From JASJBU01 sp963797085 (lineage in GTDB: Bacteria; Pseudomonadota; Gammaproteobacteria; Chromatiales; Chromatiaceae), in NCBI GenBank assembly GCA_963797085.1, contig CAWCOA010000003.1, forward strand, positions 1 to 64,000: a DNA stretch of 64,000 nucleotides, given 5' to 3'. The stretch's first letter is position 1. Each line of letters begins with the position of its first letter. Under the pieces are notes generated by a model. It saw only the letters and a program-made list of their open reading frames with translations. It searched no databases and had not been told where the DNA came from. Of this stretch, positions 9,008 through 16,933 are shown one piece after another. A program made the translations under genes and the position numbers.

Positions 9008-9394
9008 CTAGTTGACCGGGTGGATAAATGGGAAGATATTCGTGGCGCCAATTACATCGGTGATGATAAAGACGATGAAAATCAACACCACGACGCCCAA
9101 TACATCACCACCGGCAGGCAGATCAGCCAGCTGCTGGTTCAATTGTGCAATTTCAAGATCGGTCATCTGGGCAATACGTTCCATCGCCTGCTCCTGACTG
9201 ATACCCAGAGCAGCCAGTTGCTGCCTGGCGGAATCCCGATCAAGGGCTGCCAGCAGCTCGGTTCGGTCGGTATCGAGTGAGCTTGATGCAAATAACTCGG
9301 CGTTGCCGACCAGTGCAGCCTGTGTCGGCGCAATGGGCAGTATGATCAAGGACAGGGATAACAGTACTGAGAACAATTTTCGCAAGTATTTCAT
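9008..9394 (-). CDS. PA2779 family protein
   Basis: A 128-residue protein with an N-terminal signal sequence (ending near APTQA), a helical middle with an LGISQEQAMERIAQMTD block, and a C-terminal hydrophobic segment (LGVVVLIFIVFIITDVIG). This matches the PA2779 family, known mainly for occurring next to PA2778-type cysteine peptidases, exactly as seen here. It is likely the upstream gene of a two-gene operon. Its role may be as partner or substrate of the peptidase; that is inference. Confidence 0.85.
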   Translation of the reverse strand: MKYLRKLFSVLLSLSLIILPIAPTQAALVGNAELFASSSLDTDRTELLAALDRDSARQQLAALGISQEQAMERIAQMTDLEIAQLNQQLADLPAGGDVLGVVVLIFIVFIITDVIGATNIFPFIHPVN

Positions 9395-9508
9395 TGGTGA
9401 TCCTCTGGGAATTTTAATGATTGTCGGCTAATACCTCACTGGGCAAGGATTTATTGTCCTTACTGTTGCCGATAATGGCATAAATTTCAGCAAAGGATGA
9501 AGGACTAT

Positions 9509-10114
9509 TTAACGTTTTTTACGTCTCTGTTCACTATTTTTCCGGATTCCTTCTACATACAAATCCAGTTGCACCACTTCTGCTGCGGGACCCAGGTCGA
9601 AATCTATCCCGTAGTCTTTGAGGCGCAAGCGGGTCGTGCCTTCAAATCCCCGGCGGTAGCCTCCCCAAGGGTCCATGCCGGCGCCTATCTGCACTACTTC
9701 GATACTTATGGGGCGTGTCACGCCGCGTAGTGTCAAGTTACCCTTCAGAATGGCACTTTTGTCTGCCGACTCAGTATATTCGGTGCCCTTGAAAAGTGCT
9801 TCCGGGAATTGTTTGGCATCTAAAAAATCCTCGCCACGCAGGTGCTTATCACGTTCTGCGTGGTTGGAATCGATGCTCGCTGTCTGGATCAGCAGATCAA
9901 TCCGGGCGGCTGAGGGCTCTTGATCGTCATAGCTGAATGTGCCTTCGAAGCTGTTGAAGCGGCCCAGCAACCAACTGTATCCGAGGTGTGGGATCCGGAA
10001 CTGGATGAAGGCATGGGAGCCTTTGGTGTCGATCAGATAATCGCTGGCCGGGAGAAGTGGGGACAGGCTAAGCAGGCATGCCGTAAGCAATGCTGTTTTC
10101 AAAGACATCGACAT
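9509..10114 (-). CDS. YceI family periplasmic protein
   Basis: YceI proteins are periplasmic lipocalin-like barrels that bind polyisoprenoid or similar lipids. The N-terminal signal peptide (to about residue 23) is followed by typical blocks: YLIDTKGSHAFIQFRIPHLG, EGTFSYD, AERDKHLRGEDFLDAKQFPE, LTLRGVTRPISIEV and a late GYRRGFEGTTRLRLKDYGI. Length, 201 residues, is normal. It stands alone between the PA2779 pair and yciK, on the same strand but with gaps of over 100 bases on both sides. Confidence 0.93.
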   Translation of the reverse strand: MSMSLKTALLTACLLSLSPLLPASDYLIDTKGSHAFIQFRIPHLGYSWLLGRFNSFEGTFSYDDQEPSAARIDLLIQTASIDSNHAERDKHLRGEDFLDAKQFPEALFKGTEYTESADKSAILKGNLTLRGVTRPISIEVVQIGAGMDPWGGYRRGFEGTTRLRLKDYGIDFDLGPAAEVVQLDLYVEGIRKNSEQRRKKR

Positions 10115-10262
10115 TATCCTGGTATTTTTCTTCTTTGAGTCGAGTCGAGCCGTTTAGTTGCGGAGAAAGACTCTAATCAGACCCACAAGACAGGGTTTTT
10201 TAAGGATTGTGCGGAGTCAAACTGGGGTTACCTGTTCGGCAGCAGGCCCAACGCAATCCCGC

Positions 10263-11015
10263 TTACTGTGCATCAAGGGCCTGTCCATTGACACCTTTAC
10301 TGTCTGGCCCCATCAGGTACAGATAGGCATGCATGACCGAATCGGCCTCCGGGAGTGATTCGGGATCCTCGCCGGGATAGGCCAAGGCGCGGAGTTTGCT
10401 GCGCACCGGTCCGGGATTCAGACTGTTGACCCTGATCTGGCTGGACTCCAACTCTTCCGCGAGGATCTGCATAAGGCCTTCGATGCCAAATTTTGCAACC
10501 CCATATCCGCCCCAATACGCTTTGCCGACCCGTCCCACAGTGTCGGAGGTGAAGATGATCGAGGCATCCTCCGCCCGCCGCAGCAGGGGCAGGCAGGCCT
10601 GGGTGAGGATAAAGGGTGCGGTCAGGTTGACCTGCAGGACCTTGTTCCAGGTTTCCAGGTCATAGTCGTCGATGCGGCTGAGCAGTGCGAGTTGGGCTGC
10701 ATTGTGTAACAACCCATCGAGGTGTCCGAACTCCTTGTAGAGGGTCTCACCCAGGCTGTAATAATCCTGTTCTGTGGCGCTCTCCAGATTCAGCGGAATG
10801 ATCGCAGGTTGGGTCCCGCCCGCTGCCTCGATGGCGTCGTAGGTCTCTTCCAGTTTACTCAGGGTGCGCCCCAGTAGAACAACGGTGGCCCCATACTCGG
10901 CGAACTTTCTGGCGGCTGACCTCCCCAGCCCACTGCCGGCTCCGGTAACCAGTATGATACGGTCTTTCAGCAGGTCGGCTGTGGGCATGTATTCGAGCAT
11001 GGTTTTTTCTGCCAT
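10263..11015 (-). CDS. yciK: YciK-type short-chain dehydrogenase/reductase
   Basis: A classical SDR: the cofactor-binding loop TGAGSGLG lies at residues 24-31, NAA at about 105-107, and the catalytic YGVAK at 171-175. The sequence and the setting behind mupP and ubiG match YciK, an SDR with no well-established substrate that keeps this place in pseudomonads as well. It is the last gene of a leftward run mtaD-ubiG-mupP-yciK, 86 bases after mupP. The alternative name would be a generic NAD(P)-dependent oxidoreductase. Confidence 0.88.
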   Translation of the reverse strand: MAEKTMLEYMPTADLLKDRIILVTGAGSGLGRSAARKFAEYGATVVLLGRTLSKLEETYDAIEAAGGTQPAIIPLNLESATEQDYYSLGETLYKEFGHLDGLLHNAAQLALLSRIDDYDLETWNKVLQVNLTAPFILTQACLPLLRRAEDASIIFTSDTVGRVGKAYWGGYGVAKFGIEGLMQILAEELESSQIRVNSLNPGPVRSKLRALAYPGEDPESLPEADSVMHAYLYLMGPDSKGVNGQALDAQ

Positions 11016-11101
11016 AGGTTTTCTTGTTGGTTAATTATAGTTGCTGGGCTGGCGCTGGACGCAACTCCAGGGCGCTTCCCTGGGTGGTTCGGCAGCCCCT
11101 A

Positions 11102-11755
11102 TCAATACAGCCAATCGATGATATCAAGAGGGTGGCTGATCGTACCGTCAGCCTCCCAGCTGCCTGGGTCGTCGTCCTCGGCCAGATAGCCAAACAGCGC
11201 CACCAGGGTGATGTTCCCGGCCCGGTTACCGGCCTCGATATCCCGTTTTGCATCACCCACATAGATCGACTTTTGGGGATTCGCTCCAACCAGGCGGCAG
11301 GCATGCAGAATAGGTTCCGGATGAGGTTTTGCATGGTCGGTGGTGTCGCCGCTGACGATGCAGGCCGCGCGCTTGCTCAGCCCGAGTGCCTGCACCAGCG
11401 GGTCTGTCAGCCAGGCCGGCTTATTGGTGACTATCCCCCAGGGAATGTCCAGGGCATCGAACTTTTCCAGCAGCGGTTCCATGCCATCGAACAGGCGGGT
11501 CCGATTGGCGATATTGGCCAGATAGGTGTTGAGGAAGTCATCCCGCAGACTGTCATAGCCCGGGGCCTCCGGACCCAGCCCGAATCCCACCCTGAGCATT
11601 GCCTGGCTGCCGTGGGAAACTGCAGGTCGCACCTTTTCAAGGGGCAGGGGAGTCAGCCCCTGGCGCAGCATGACCTGATCAAGGGCGAAGTGGAGATCCG
11701 GGGCGGTATCGGCAAAAGTGCCGTCCAGGTCGAAGAGGACGCTTTGAATACTCAC
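11102..11755 (-). CDS. mupP: N-acetylmuramic acid 6-phosphate phosphatase MupP / phosphoglycolate phosphatase-like HAD
   Basis: A HAD subfamily IA phosphatase. The nucleophile motif FDLDGTFADT is at residues 8-17 (D9, D11), motif II is IVTNKP, and motifs III/IV are AKPHPEP and YVGDAKRDIEAG. In pseudomonads the phosphatase between ubiG and yciK is MupP, which removes phosphate from MurNAc-6-P in the AmgK/MurU cell-wall recycling route; the same order holds here, so MupP is preferred over Gph. Its ATG overlaps the ubiG stop (ATGA), showing coupling. Sequence alone cannot exclude phosphoglycolate activity. amgK and murU are not in this window. Confidence 0.8.
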   Translation of the reverse strand: MSIQSVLFDLDGTFADTAPDLHFALDQVMLRQGLTPLPLEKVRPAVSHGSQAMLRVGFGLGPEAPGYDSLRDDFLNTYLANIANRTRLFDGMEPLLEKFDALDIPWGIVTNKPAWLTDPLVQALGLSKRAACIVSGDTTDHAKPHPEPILHACRLVGANPQKSIYVGDAKRDIEAGNRAGNITLVALFGYLAEDDDPGSWEADGTISHPLDIIDWLY

Positions 11756-12468
11756 CCGTCAATATTCTTTTGCGTGTAGACCATGTAATTGACATCCACG
11801 TCCGCACCCAGTCTGTAGCTGCGAGTCAGTGGATTGTAGAGCAACCCGGTGATGTCCCGGGTGGCAAGCCCGGACTCTCTGATCCATGCGTCGAGTTCCG
11901 ACGGGCGGATAAATTTAGCGAAGTCATGGGTGCCTTTCGGCAGTAGCTGCAGCAGGTATTCCGCCCCGATGATGGCAAACAGGAACGATTTTGGGTTTCT
12001 GTTGAGGGTCGAGAAGAAGACATGGCCCCCGGGTTTTACCAGTTGTGCACAGGCATTCACAACCGATGCTGGATCGGGTACGTGTTCCAGCATCTCCATA
12101 CAGGTCACTACATCAAATGCAGCGGGACGTTCCTCAGCCAGGCGTTCCACCGGGATGCGTTCGTAGTTGACGTGCAGACCGGTTTCCAAGAGATGCAGAC
12201 GGGCCACCTGCAAAGGTGCTTCGCCCATATCGATGCCAGTGACTTCAGCGCCCTTGGCCGCCATGCTTTCCGACAGGATACCGCCACCGCAACCGACGTC
12301 GAGCACCCGCTTGCCGTCGAGCGGGGCAATCTTGTCAATGTAGCCGAGTCGCAATGGATTGATCTCGTGCAAGGGTTTGAACTCACTGTGAGGGTCCCAC
12401 CAGCGGGAGGCCAGCTCTTCAAACTTACTGACTTCGGCGTGGTCAACGTTGAGTGTTTCGTGGGTCAT
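11752..12468 (-). CDS. ubiG: Ubiquinone biosynthesis O-methyltransferase UbiG
   Basis: UbiG performs both O-methylations of the quinone ring in ubiquinone synthesis using S-adenosylmethionine. The N-terminal FEELASRWWDP block and the SAM-binding VLDVGCGGG at residues 55-63 are diagnostic, followed by DVVTCMEMLEHV and FFSTLNRNPKS. Length, 238 residues, is normal. The frame stays open far upstream into mtaD, but the ATG at 12468 gives the correct family N-terminus (MTHETLNVDHAEVSKFEEL). It lies 40 bases after mtaD and overlaps mupP by 4. Confidence 0.95.
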   Translation of the reverse strand: MTHETLNVDHAEVSKFEELASRWWDPHSEFKPLHEINPLRLGYIDKIAPLDGKRVLDVGCGGGILSESMAAKGAEVTGIDMGEAPLQVARLHLLETGLHVNYERIPVERLAEERPAAFDVVTCMEMLEHVPDPASVVNACAQLVKPGGHVFFSTLNRNPKSFLFAIIGAEYLLQLLPKGTHDFAKFIRPSELDAWIRESGLATRDITGLLYNPLTRSYRLGADVDVNYMVYTQKNIDG

Positions 12469-12508
12469 GGCTTGATTTGTCAGGTTGCGGCGAGGCCGAA
12501 TTATAACA

Positions 12509-13831
12509 CTACTCAGTGGTGATTCTGTTGTGCCAATGGGCGGCTCTGGACAACAGTTTAGACTGATCCAGCGTGGTGAGTTCACCCTTTCTGACCAGTT
12601 GGCGCCCCCCGACCCAGACCTGTTGAACCTGCTCGCGGCCGGTCGCGTAGACCAGCTGTGAAATGGGATGATAGACAGGCTGGGTTTGCAGGCGGTGCAG
12701 ATCCACGGCAACCAGATCGGCGGATTTGCCGATTTCCAGTGAACCCGTCTCAGCTGCCAGCCCCAGGGCTTTGGCGCCGTTGATGGTCGCCATGGAGAGG
12801 GCGCGGGCCGCCGGCACCGCACTGGCGTCTGCCGCCACGCCCTTGGCCAGCAGTGCCGCAGTGCGCATCTCGCTGAACATATCCAGGTCATTGTTGCTGG
12901 CGGCGCCGTCAGTACCCAGAGCTACATTGATGCCGGCCTTCATCAAGCGGGCCACCGGACAGAAACCACTGGCCAGTTTCAGATTGGATTCAGGGCAGTG
13001 CACTACATGACCGCCGCCCCTGGCGAACAGGTCGATCTCCGTCTCTTCCAGATGGGTCATATGCACGGCCAGCAGAGATGGGGAAAGCAGTTCCAGCTCC
13101 TGCAGGCGCTGCAGCGGGCGATTGCCGTGCTGCTGCAGCCCCTGGACGATCTCGTCATGGGTTTCATGCAGGTGGATATGGATGGGTAGTTCCAGCTCAT
13201 CCGCAAGTATGCGAATGCGTTCCAGCAGTCCATCGGCCACCGAGTAGGGGGCATGGGGTGCAAAAGCCGTGTGGATCAGGCCGTTGCCGCGAAACTGGTC
13301 ATGGACCTCGAGCCCCTTGCGCAGATAGGCATCGGCATCCGCCGCCCATACAGTCGGGAAGTCGATGGCGATCAGCCCCACGACGGCGCGTATTCCGGCT
13401 GCATCCGCGGCGCGCCCGGTCACATCGGGAAAGAAATACATGTCATTGAAACAGGTAGTGCCGCCCAGCAGCATCTCGGCAATGGCGAGCTGACTGCCGT
13501 CATGCACGAACTCTTCATTGACCCATCGACCCTCTGCCGGCCAGATATGTTCATTCAGCCAGGTCATCAGCGGCAGGTCATCAGCCAGACCCCGCAACAG
13601 AGACATGGCAGTGTGTGTATGGGCATTTATCAGCCCGGGTATCAGTACCTGTCCCGGCGGTAATTGGGTTTCCTTGGCGGCCTGATATTTCCCGCTGGCC
13701 GCGGCCGAAGGTAGAATATCGTGAATGCGTCCCCCCTGGATGGCCAGGCAGTGTTGCTCAAGGACCTGGTTCTCAGGTACCACGGGAACGATCCATTCGG
13801 CATGGATCAGACTGTCGATTGATTCCGGCAT
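12509..13831 (-). CDS. mtaD: 5-methylthioadenosine/S-adenosylhomocysteine deaminase (TRZ/ATZ family amidohydrolase)
   Basis: A metal-dependent amidohydrolase of 440 residues. The first metal site HTHT is at residues 71-74; later landmarks are the GGTTCFNDMYFFP block, HLHETHDE, VHMTHLE and LGTDGAASNNDLDMF. This matches the MtaD group that deaminates methylthioadenosine and S-adenosylhomocysteine, and its place ahead of ubiG, an SAM-dependent methyltransferase producing SAH, fits. It is the first gene of the leftward cluster. Other TRZ/ATZ deaminases such as guanine or chlorohydrolase types are less likely given the conserved order. Confidence 0.87.
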   Translation of the reverse strand: MPESIDSLIHAEWIVPVVPENQVLEQHCLAIQGGRIHDILPSAAASGKYQAAKETQLPPGQVLIPGLINAHTHTAMSLLRGLADDLPLMTWLNEHIWPAEGRWVNEEFVHDGSQLAIAEMLLGGTTCFNDMYFFPDVTGRAADAAGIRAVVGLIAIDFPTVWAADADAYLRKGLEVHDQFRGNGLIHTAFAPHAPYSVADGLLERIRILADELELPIHIHLHETHDEIVQGLQQHGNRPLQRLQELELLSPSLLAVHMTHLEETEIDLFARGGGHVVHCPESNLKLASGFCPVARLMKAGINVALGTDGAASNNDLDMFSEMRTAALLAKGVAADASAVPAARALSMATINGAKALGLAAETGSLEIGKSADLVAVDLHRLQTQPVYHPISQLVYATGREQVQQVWVGGRQLVRKGELTTLDQSKLLSRAAHWHNRITTE

Positions 13832-13960
13832 GACTTGTCTATTCTTTGCTCTGGTATGACGTCAGAGGGAATTTAACATGCTCCACAGGTGAAAGAGTAA
13901 TGACAAACACTAAGGATGCCTGCGATTTCCGCCATCAGTGGTTTTTATTAACTTGTAAGA

Positions 13961-14111
13961 GTCCAGAAATACCCCTCCCTAGGGTGTTTCTGGAACGGAA
14001 TCGAAAAATGCGATTATCCGATTCCTTCATTTTCAAGGGCTTGTTGCCTTTGAAAATGCTGGCACGTCCCTGTGCCAGATTAGTTTCCGTCCTTTCTGGC
14101 GGAAAACTTAT
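13961..14111 (+). repeat. Five-hairpin dispersed repeat, copy A
   Basis: This 150-base block is about 85-90% identical by eye to the reverse complement of 41229-41379. Read rightwards it holds five successive inverted repeats: 13962-13994 (13-bp stem with one G-T pair), 13997-14025 (7-bp base stem, inner part eroded), 14028-14058 (13 bp, one G-T pair), 14059-14078 (7 bp perfect) and 14079-14111 (partly eroded). Loops are 5-7 nt in the intact ones. It lies in the gap between mtaD and pcm. An open frame of 121 codons runs through it, but the frame is a by-product of the repeat. Confidence 0.8.
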
Positions 14112-14207
14112 CGCATTTCAGAATTATCAGATTGACCGCAAGAATAGGGAAACCAGTGATCGATGCAGGCTGGGCGACAGCGAGCAAATCTTTGATGAGG
14201 ATGAGTC

Positions 14208-14889
14208 TTGAACGGGTCAGAAAAAAGCGTGTTGGACAGAGATCAGATGCTGAGTGAGATTGAGCGGGAGGTGGAATATACCCGCAGCATCATTGGTAAG
14301 GCAAAACTCGACGAGCGAGTCATGCAGGCCATGAAAAGCCGTGCCGCGGCACATCTTCGTTCCGCCAGGCGCGCAGGGTCAGGCCTATTACAATGGCCCC
14401 CTGCCTATTGGGCATGGGCAGACGATCTCTCAACCTTACATCGTCGCTCTGATGACCGATCTGCTGGAGCTGCAGCCGGGTGATCGGGTGCTGGAGGTAG
14501 GTACGGGTTCGGGTTATCAGGCAGCCGTGCTCTCGCAACTGGTGGAACAGGTCTATACACTCGAGGTGATCGCGCCGCTTTCGCAGCAGGCGGCGGAGAG
14601 ATTTAAACAGCTGGGTTACACCAATATTGAATGCCGGATCAGCGATGGCTACGACGGTTGGCCGGAACAGTCACCCTTTGACGGGATTATTGTCACGGCT
14701 GCGGCGCCAGTGATTCCGCCGCCTCTGTTGGCACAGCTCAAACCTGGTTCGCGCCTGGTTATTCCAGTAGGACAGCCTTACTATCATCAGGAACTGATGC
14801 TGGTGGAGAAAGATATGCAAGGTGAGAGTTCAGTGCAAGATGTGCTGGGCGTTGCCTTTGTACCGCTGGTCAGAAACACAGGCTTGTGA
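14208..14889 (+). pseudogene. pcm: Protein-L-isoaspartate O-methyltransferase, frameshifted
   Basis: Pcm repairs isoaspartyl residues in damaged proteins with SAM. The N-terminal part (MLSEIEREVEYTRSIIGKAK..., ending ERVMQAMKS) and the main part (VPRHIFVPPGAQGQAYYNG, the SAM-binding VLEVGTGSGYQAAVL, and IIVTAAAP) are in different frames. One surplus C in the CC at 14339-14340 accounts for the shift; removing it gives the normal MKSVPRHIFVP junction. TTG at 14208 and ATG at 14247 are both possible starts. The trHb gene follows 4 bases after the stop. Since the break is a single base in a homopolymer and everything else is intact, a consensus error is as likely as a true pseudogene. Confidence 0.87.
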
Positions 14890-14893
14890 GACG

Positions 14894-15328
14894 ATGCTAC
14901 AGCAACAGACACCCTATGAGCAGCTGGGGGGAGAACCCGGCGTACGGGAATTGGTCGACCGTTTCTATGATTTTATGGATGAATTGGCAGAAGCGGAAAC
15001 GGTTCGTTCCCTGCATGCAACAAGCCTGCGAGCTTCCCGGGAAAAGCTGTTTATGTTTCTGTCGGGATGGCTGGGAGGCCCTGATCTCTATGTGCAGAAA
15101 TATGGCCATCCAAGATTGAGAGCGCGCCACTTGCCGTTCAGTATCGGTCAGGTGGAACGTGATCAGTGGATGCTCTGCATGCGCAAGGCCCTGCAGGAGA
15201 TGGCTATCCCGGAGGAGCTGAAGGTCCAGCTTGAGCAGTCATTCTGGAAAACTGCAGATTTCATGCGCAACCGGGCCGAGCATCAACCGGGGGGCGGGTT
15301 GAAGATCTTTCCAGGCCTACAGAAGTAG
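14894..15328 (+). CDS. Group II truncated haemoglobin
   Basis: A 144-residue globin of the 2-on-2 fold. The start YEQLGGEPGVRELVDRFYDF is typical of trHb, SGWLGGPDLYVQKYGHP is the CD-to-F region, and RARHLPF supplies the probable proximal haem histidine (H79). Such proteins bind oxygen, nitric oxide or sulfide-type ligands; the actual role here is unknown. The ATG is 4 bases after the pcm stop, so the two are co-transcribed. Confidence 0.92.
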   Translation: MLQQQTPYEQLGGEPGVRELVDRFYDFMDELAEAETVRSLHATSLRASREKLFMFLSGWLGGPDLYVQKYGHPRLRARHLPFSIGQVERDQWMLCMRKALQEMAIPEELKVQLEQSFWKTADFMRNRAEHQPGGGLKIFPGLQK

Positions 15329-15329
15329 C

Positions 15330-16799
15330 TCAGCGGGACCTGCGATAGAGGAAGAAAGCGGCCAGGGCAGCCAGGATCACCAGCAAGGCCCCCATCATGA
15401 CATCACTCTTGCCCAGGGTCAGGGCGAGTTCCGGCAGTTCGTCATAGAAACGGGTGCTCATGCCGCCGGAAAGGTAGTCGTGCAGGCCGGTAAACAGGCT
15501 GACCAGGCCGAGCACGCCGATGATGAAGAGGATGATATTCATCATGTCATCATTCTTCTTTTGCAGATTATCGCTGGCGGTTTCCGTCAACTGCCGCAGC
15601 AGGCCGATTTTTTTGTCGATGCCTTCGAGGAGACTGTCAATACGCCAATTGTCATGATAGGCGCTGAGCACCCGTCTGGCTTCACTGGCTGCGCGGGAGC
15701 GTATATCGGCATAATCATTCTGCAGCACCCGCAGCCGGTTACTGACCTGCTCGGTATCCGCCAACACCTGGCTGGAATGGCCGTCCAGGTTTTTTATACG
15801 CTGACGGGCGATCTCCATGGGCAGGGCGGTATCGGCTATGTCCAGGCAGGTATAATAGTATTGGCTGACACTCGCCGCTTCCCGCCACTGCAGGTCCAGA
15901 GTCTTACGGGCCGGGCGCAGGCTGGCCCCCCAGCCGTAGTAACAAGCGGTGGATTCTCGCCAGTCTTCCACCACCTCATCAGACAGAAAAACGCTCAGGG
16001 AATCCGCCACCTCCTGGGTGACTTTTTTAGGGTAGGCAGGTAACTCGTCCTCGGCAAAACTATAGGCCTTGTGGGTCCACAAACGTTGATAGGTCTGTCC
16101 ATAGAGGGGATTGGCGCTTAACCCCAGGATGTCGTTCCCGGCCTGTGCCTCATCTTCTCTGGTATTACTGGATGCCAGGTATGAGACGCAGTTTTTCACC
16201 CAGCGCCGCCGCGACCTGCCGGGTAGCTTGTGCAGGAATGGATTGAGCAGTCGCTGTCTCAGCCATTCAACAGCCTTGTGGATTTTGCCTGAATGAGTGT
16301 TGCAGAGATCAGCCAGCAAATCGTCCACCCAGTTGTCAGTCCACCGGTAATAGGCTTCCCTGCCGTCTGCTTTGCAAGCCTTGACAGCGTCCAGCGATTG
16401 CACCTCGAAGCTAAGGATGAGGACCGCAAGATTGCTGTCGTAGAGGCGGCACTCCCAGAAACAGTCGCTGGGTGTCAGAAACTGGCCTGGGGCCAATTCC
16501 GGCAGGTTTGTATCCGGGGAGGGAAGAGAACCTGAGAGCAACAACAGATGATGCTGCTTGAAGAAATAGCCTGGATCAGAAATGCCCTTTTCACCATAGA
16601 GAGTGCGGGATTGCTTGCGCAGTTCGTTCATTCTGGCCCCACCATAGTTGCCCAGTGAAGCGGTCTTGAGTGCCGGCTCCTGCAACAATGCCTCCTCAGC
16701 CTCGCTGAAGGCTGCTTGCCACTCTTCAGAATAAGCACGGATGTAGTGCTTGGGCATGTTCAACGCTACCCGAAAAGGTGATATCAGGTCACATCTCAT
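15330..16799 (-). CDS. Unrecognised 489-residue protein with C-terminal coiled coil and two membrane segments
   Basis: I cannot assign a family. The first 330 residues look soluble and rich in aromatic residues (for example CACYYGWGASLRP-like stretches and paired tryptophans). Residues about 345-420 are long amphipathic helix with heptad character, containing LADTEQVSNRLRVLQNDYAD. Two hydrophobic helices follow, at about 424-442 (MNIILFIIGVLGLVSLFTG) and 468-483 (VMMGALLVILAALAAFF), ending in RRSR. The coiled coil plus terminal helix pair recalls ion-transporter or CorA-like layouts, but no GMN-type motif is present. AAGG 7 nt before the ATG supports the start. It stands alone, convergent with the globin gene. 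Confidence 0.65.
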   Translation of the reverse strand: MRCDLISPFRVALNMPKHYIRAYSEEWQAAFSEAEEALLQEPALKTASLGNYGGARMNELRKQSRTLYGEKGISDPGYFFKQHHLLLLSGSLPSPDTNLPELAPGQFLTPSDCFWECRLYDSNLAVLILSFEVQSLDAVKACKADGREAYYRWTDNWVDDLLADLCNTHSGKIHKAVEWLRQRLLNPFLHKLPGRSRRRWVKNCVSYLASSNTREDEAQAGNDILGLSANPLYGQTYQRLWTHKAYSFAEDELPAYPKKVTQEVADSLSVFLSDEVVEDWRESTACYYGWGASLRPARKTLDLQWREAASVSQYYYTCLDIADTALPMEIARQRIKNLDGHSSQVLADTEQVSNRLRVLQNDYADIRSRAASEARRVLSAYHDNWRIDSLLEGIDKKIGLLRQLTETASDNLQKKNDDMMNIILFIIGVLGLVSLFTGLHDYLSGGMSTRFYDELPELALTLGKSDVMMGALLVILAALAAFFLYRRSR

Positions 16800-16933
16800 G
16801 GGATTGCCTTGATTGGTTAATCGTTTCCGCTGTTATAGCGCATTTTCACCGGCCTGACACATTCAGCAGCCAGGGAAAGGCAGGCGCTTGCCGTTTTTGA
16901 CAATAGCAACGATACTCGAACTTATCGATATGC

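Noticed and set aside
12469..12891. N-terminal extension of ubiG by 141 codons
   Set aside because: It is antisense-type low-quality sequence within mtaD; the ATG at 12468 gives the normal UbiG N-terminus.
13846..14211. Open frame of 121 codons over the five-hairpin repeat, and a related frame on the opposite strand at 41126-41332
   Set aside because: Both frames arise from the repeat itself; the shared peptide reads across hairpins, codon use is not protein-like, and the element is better explained as structured non-coding DNA.
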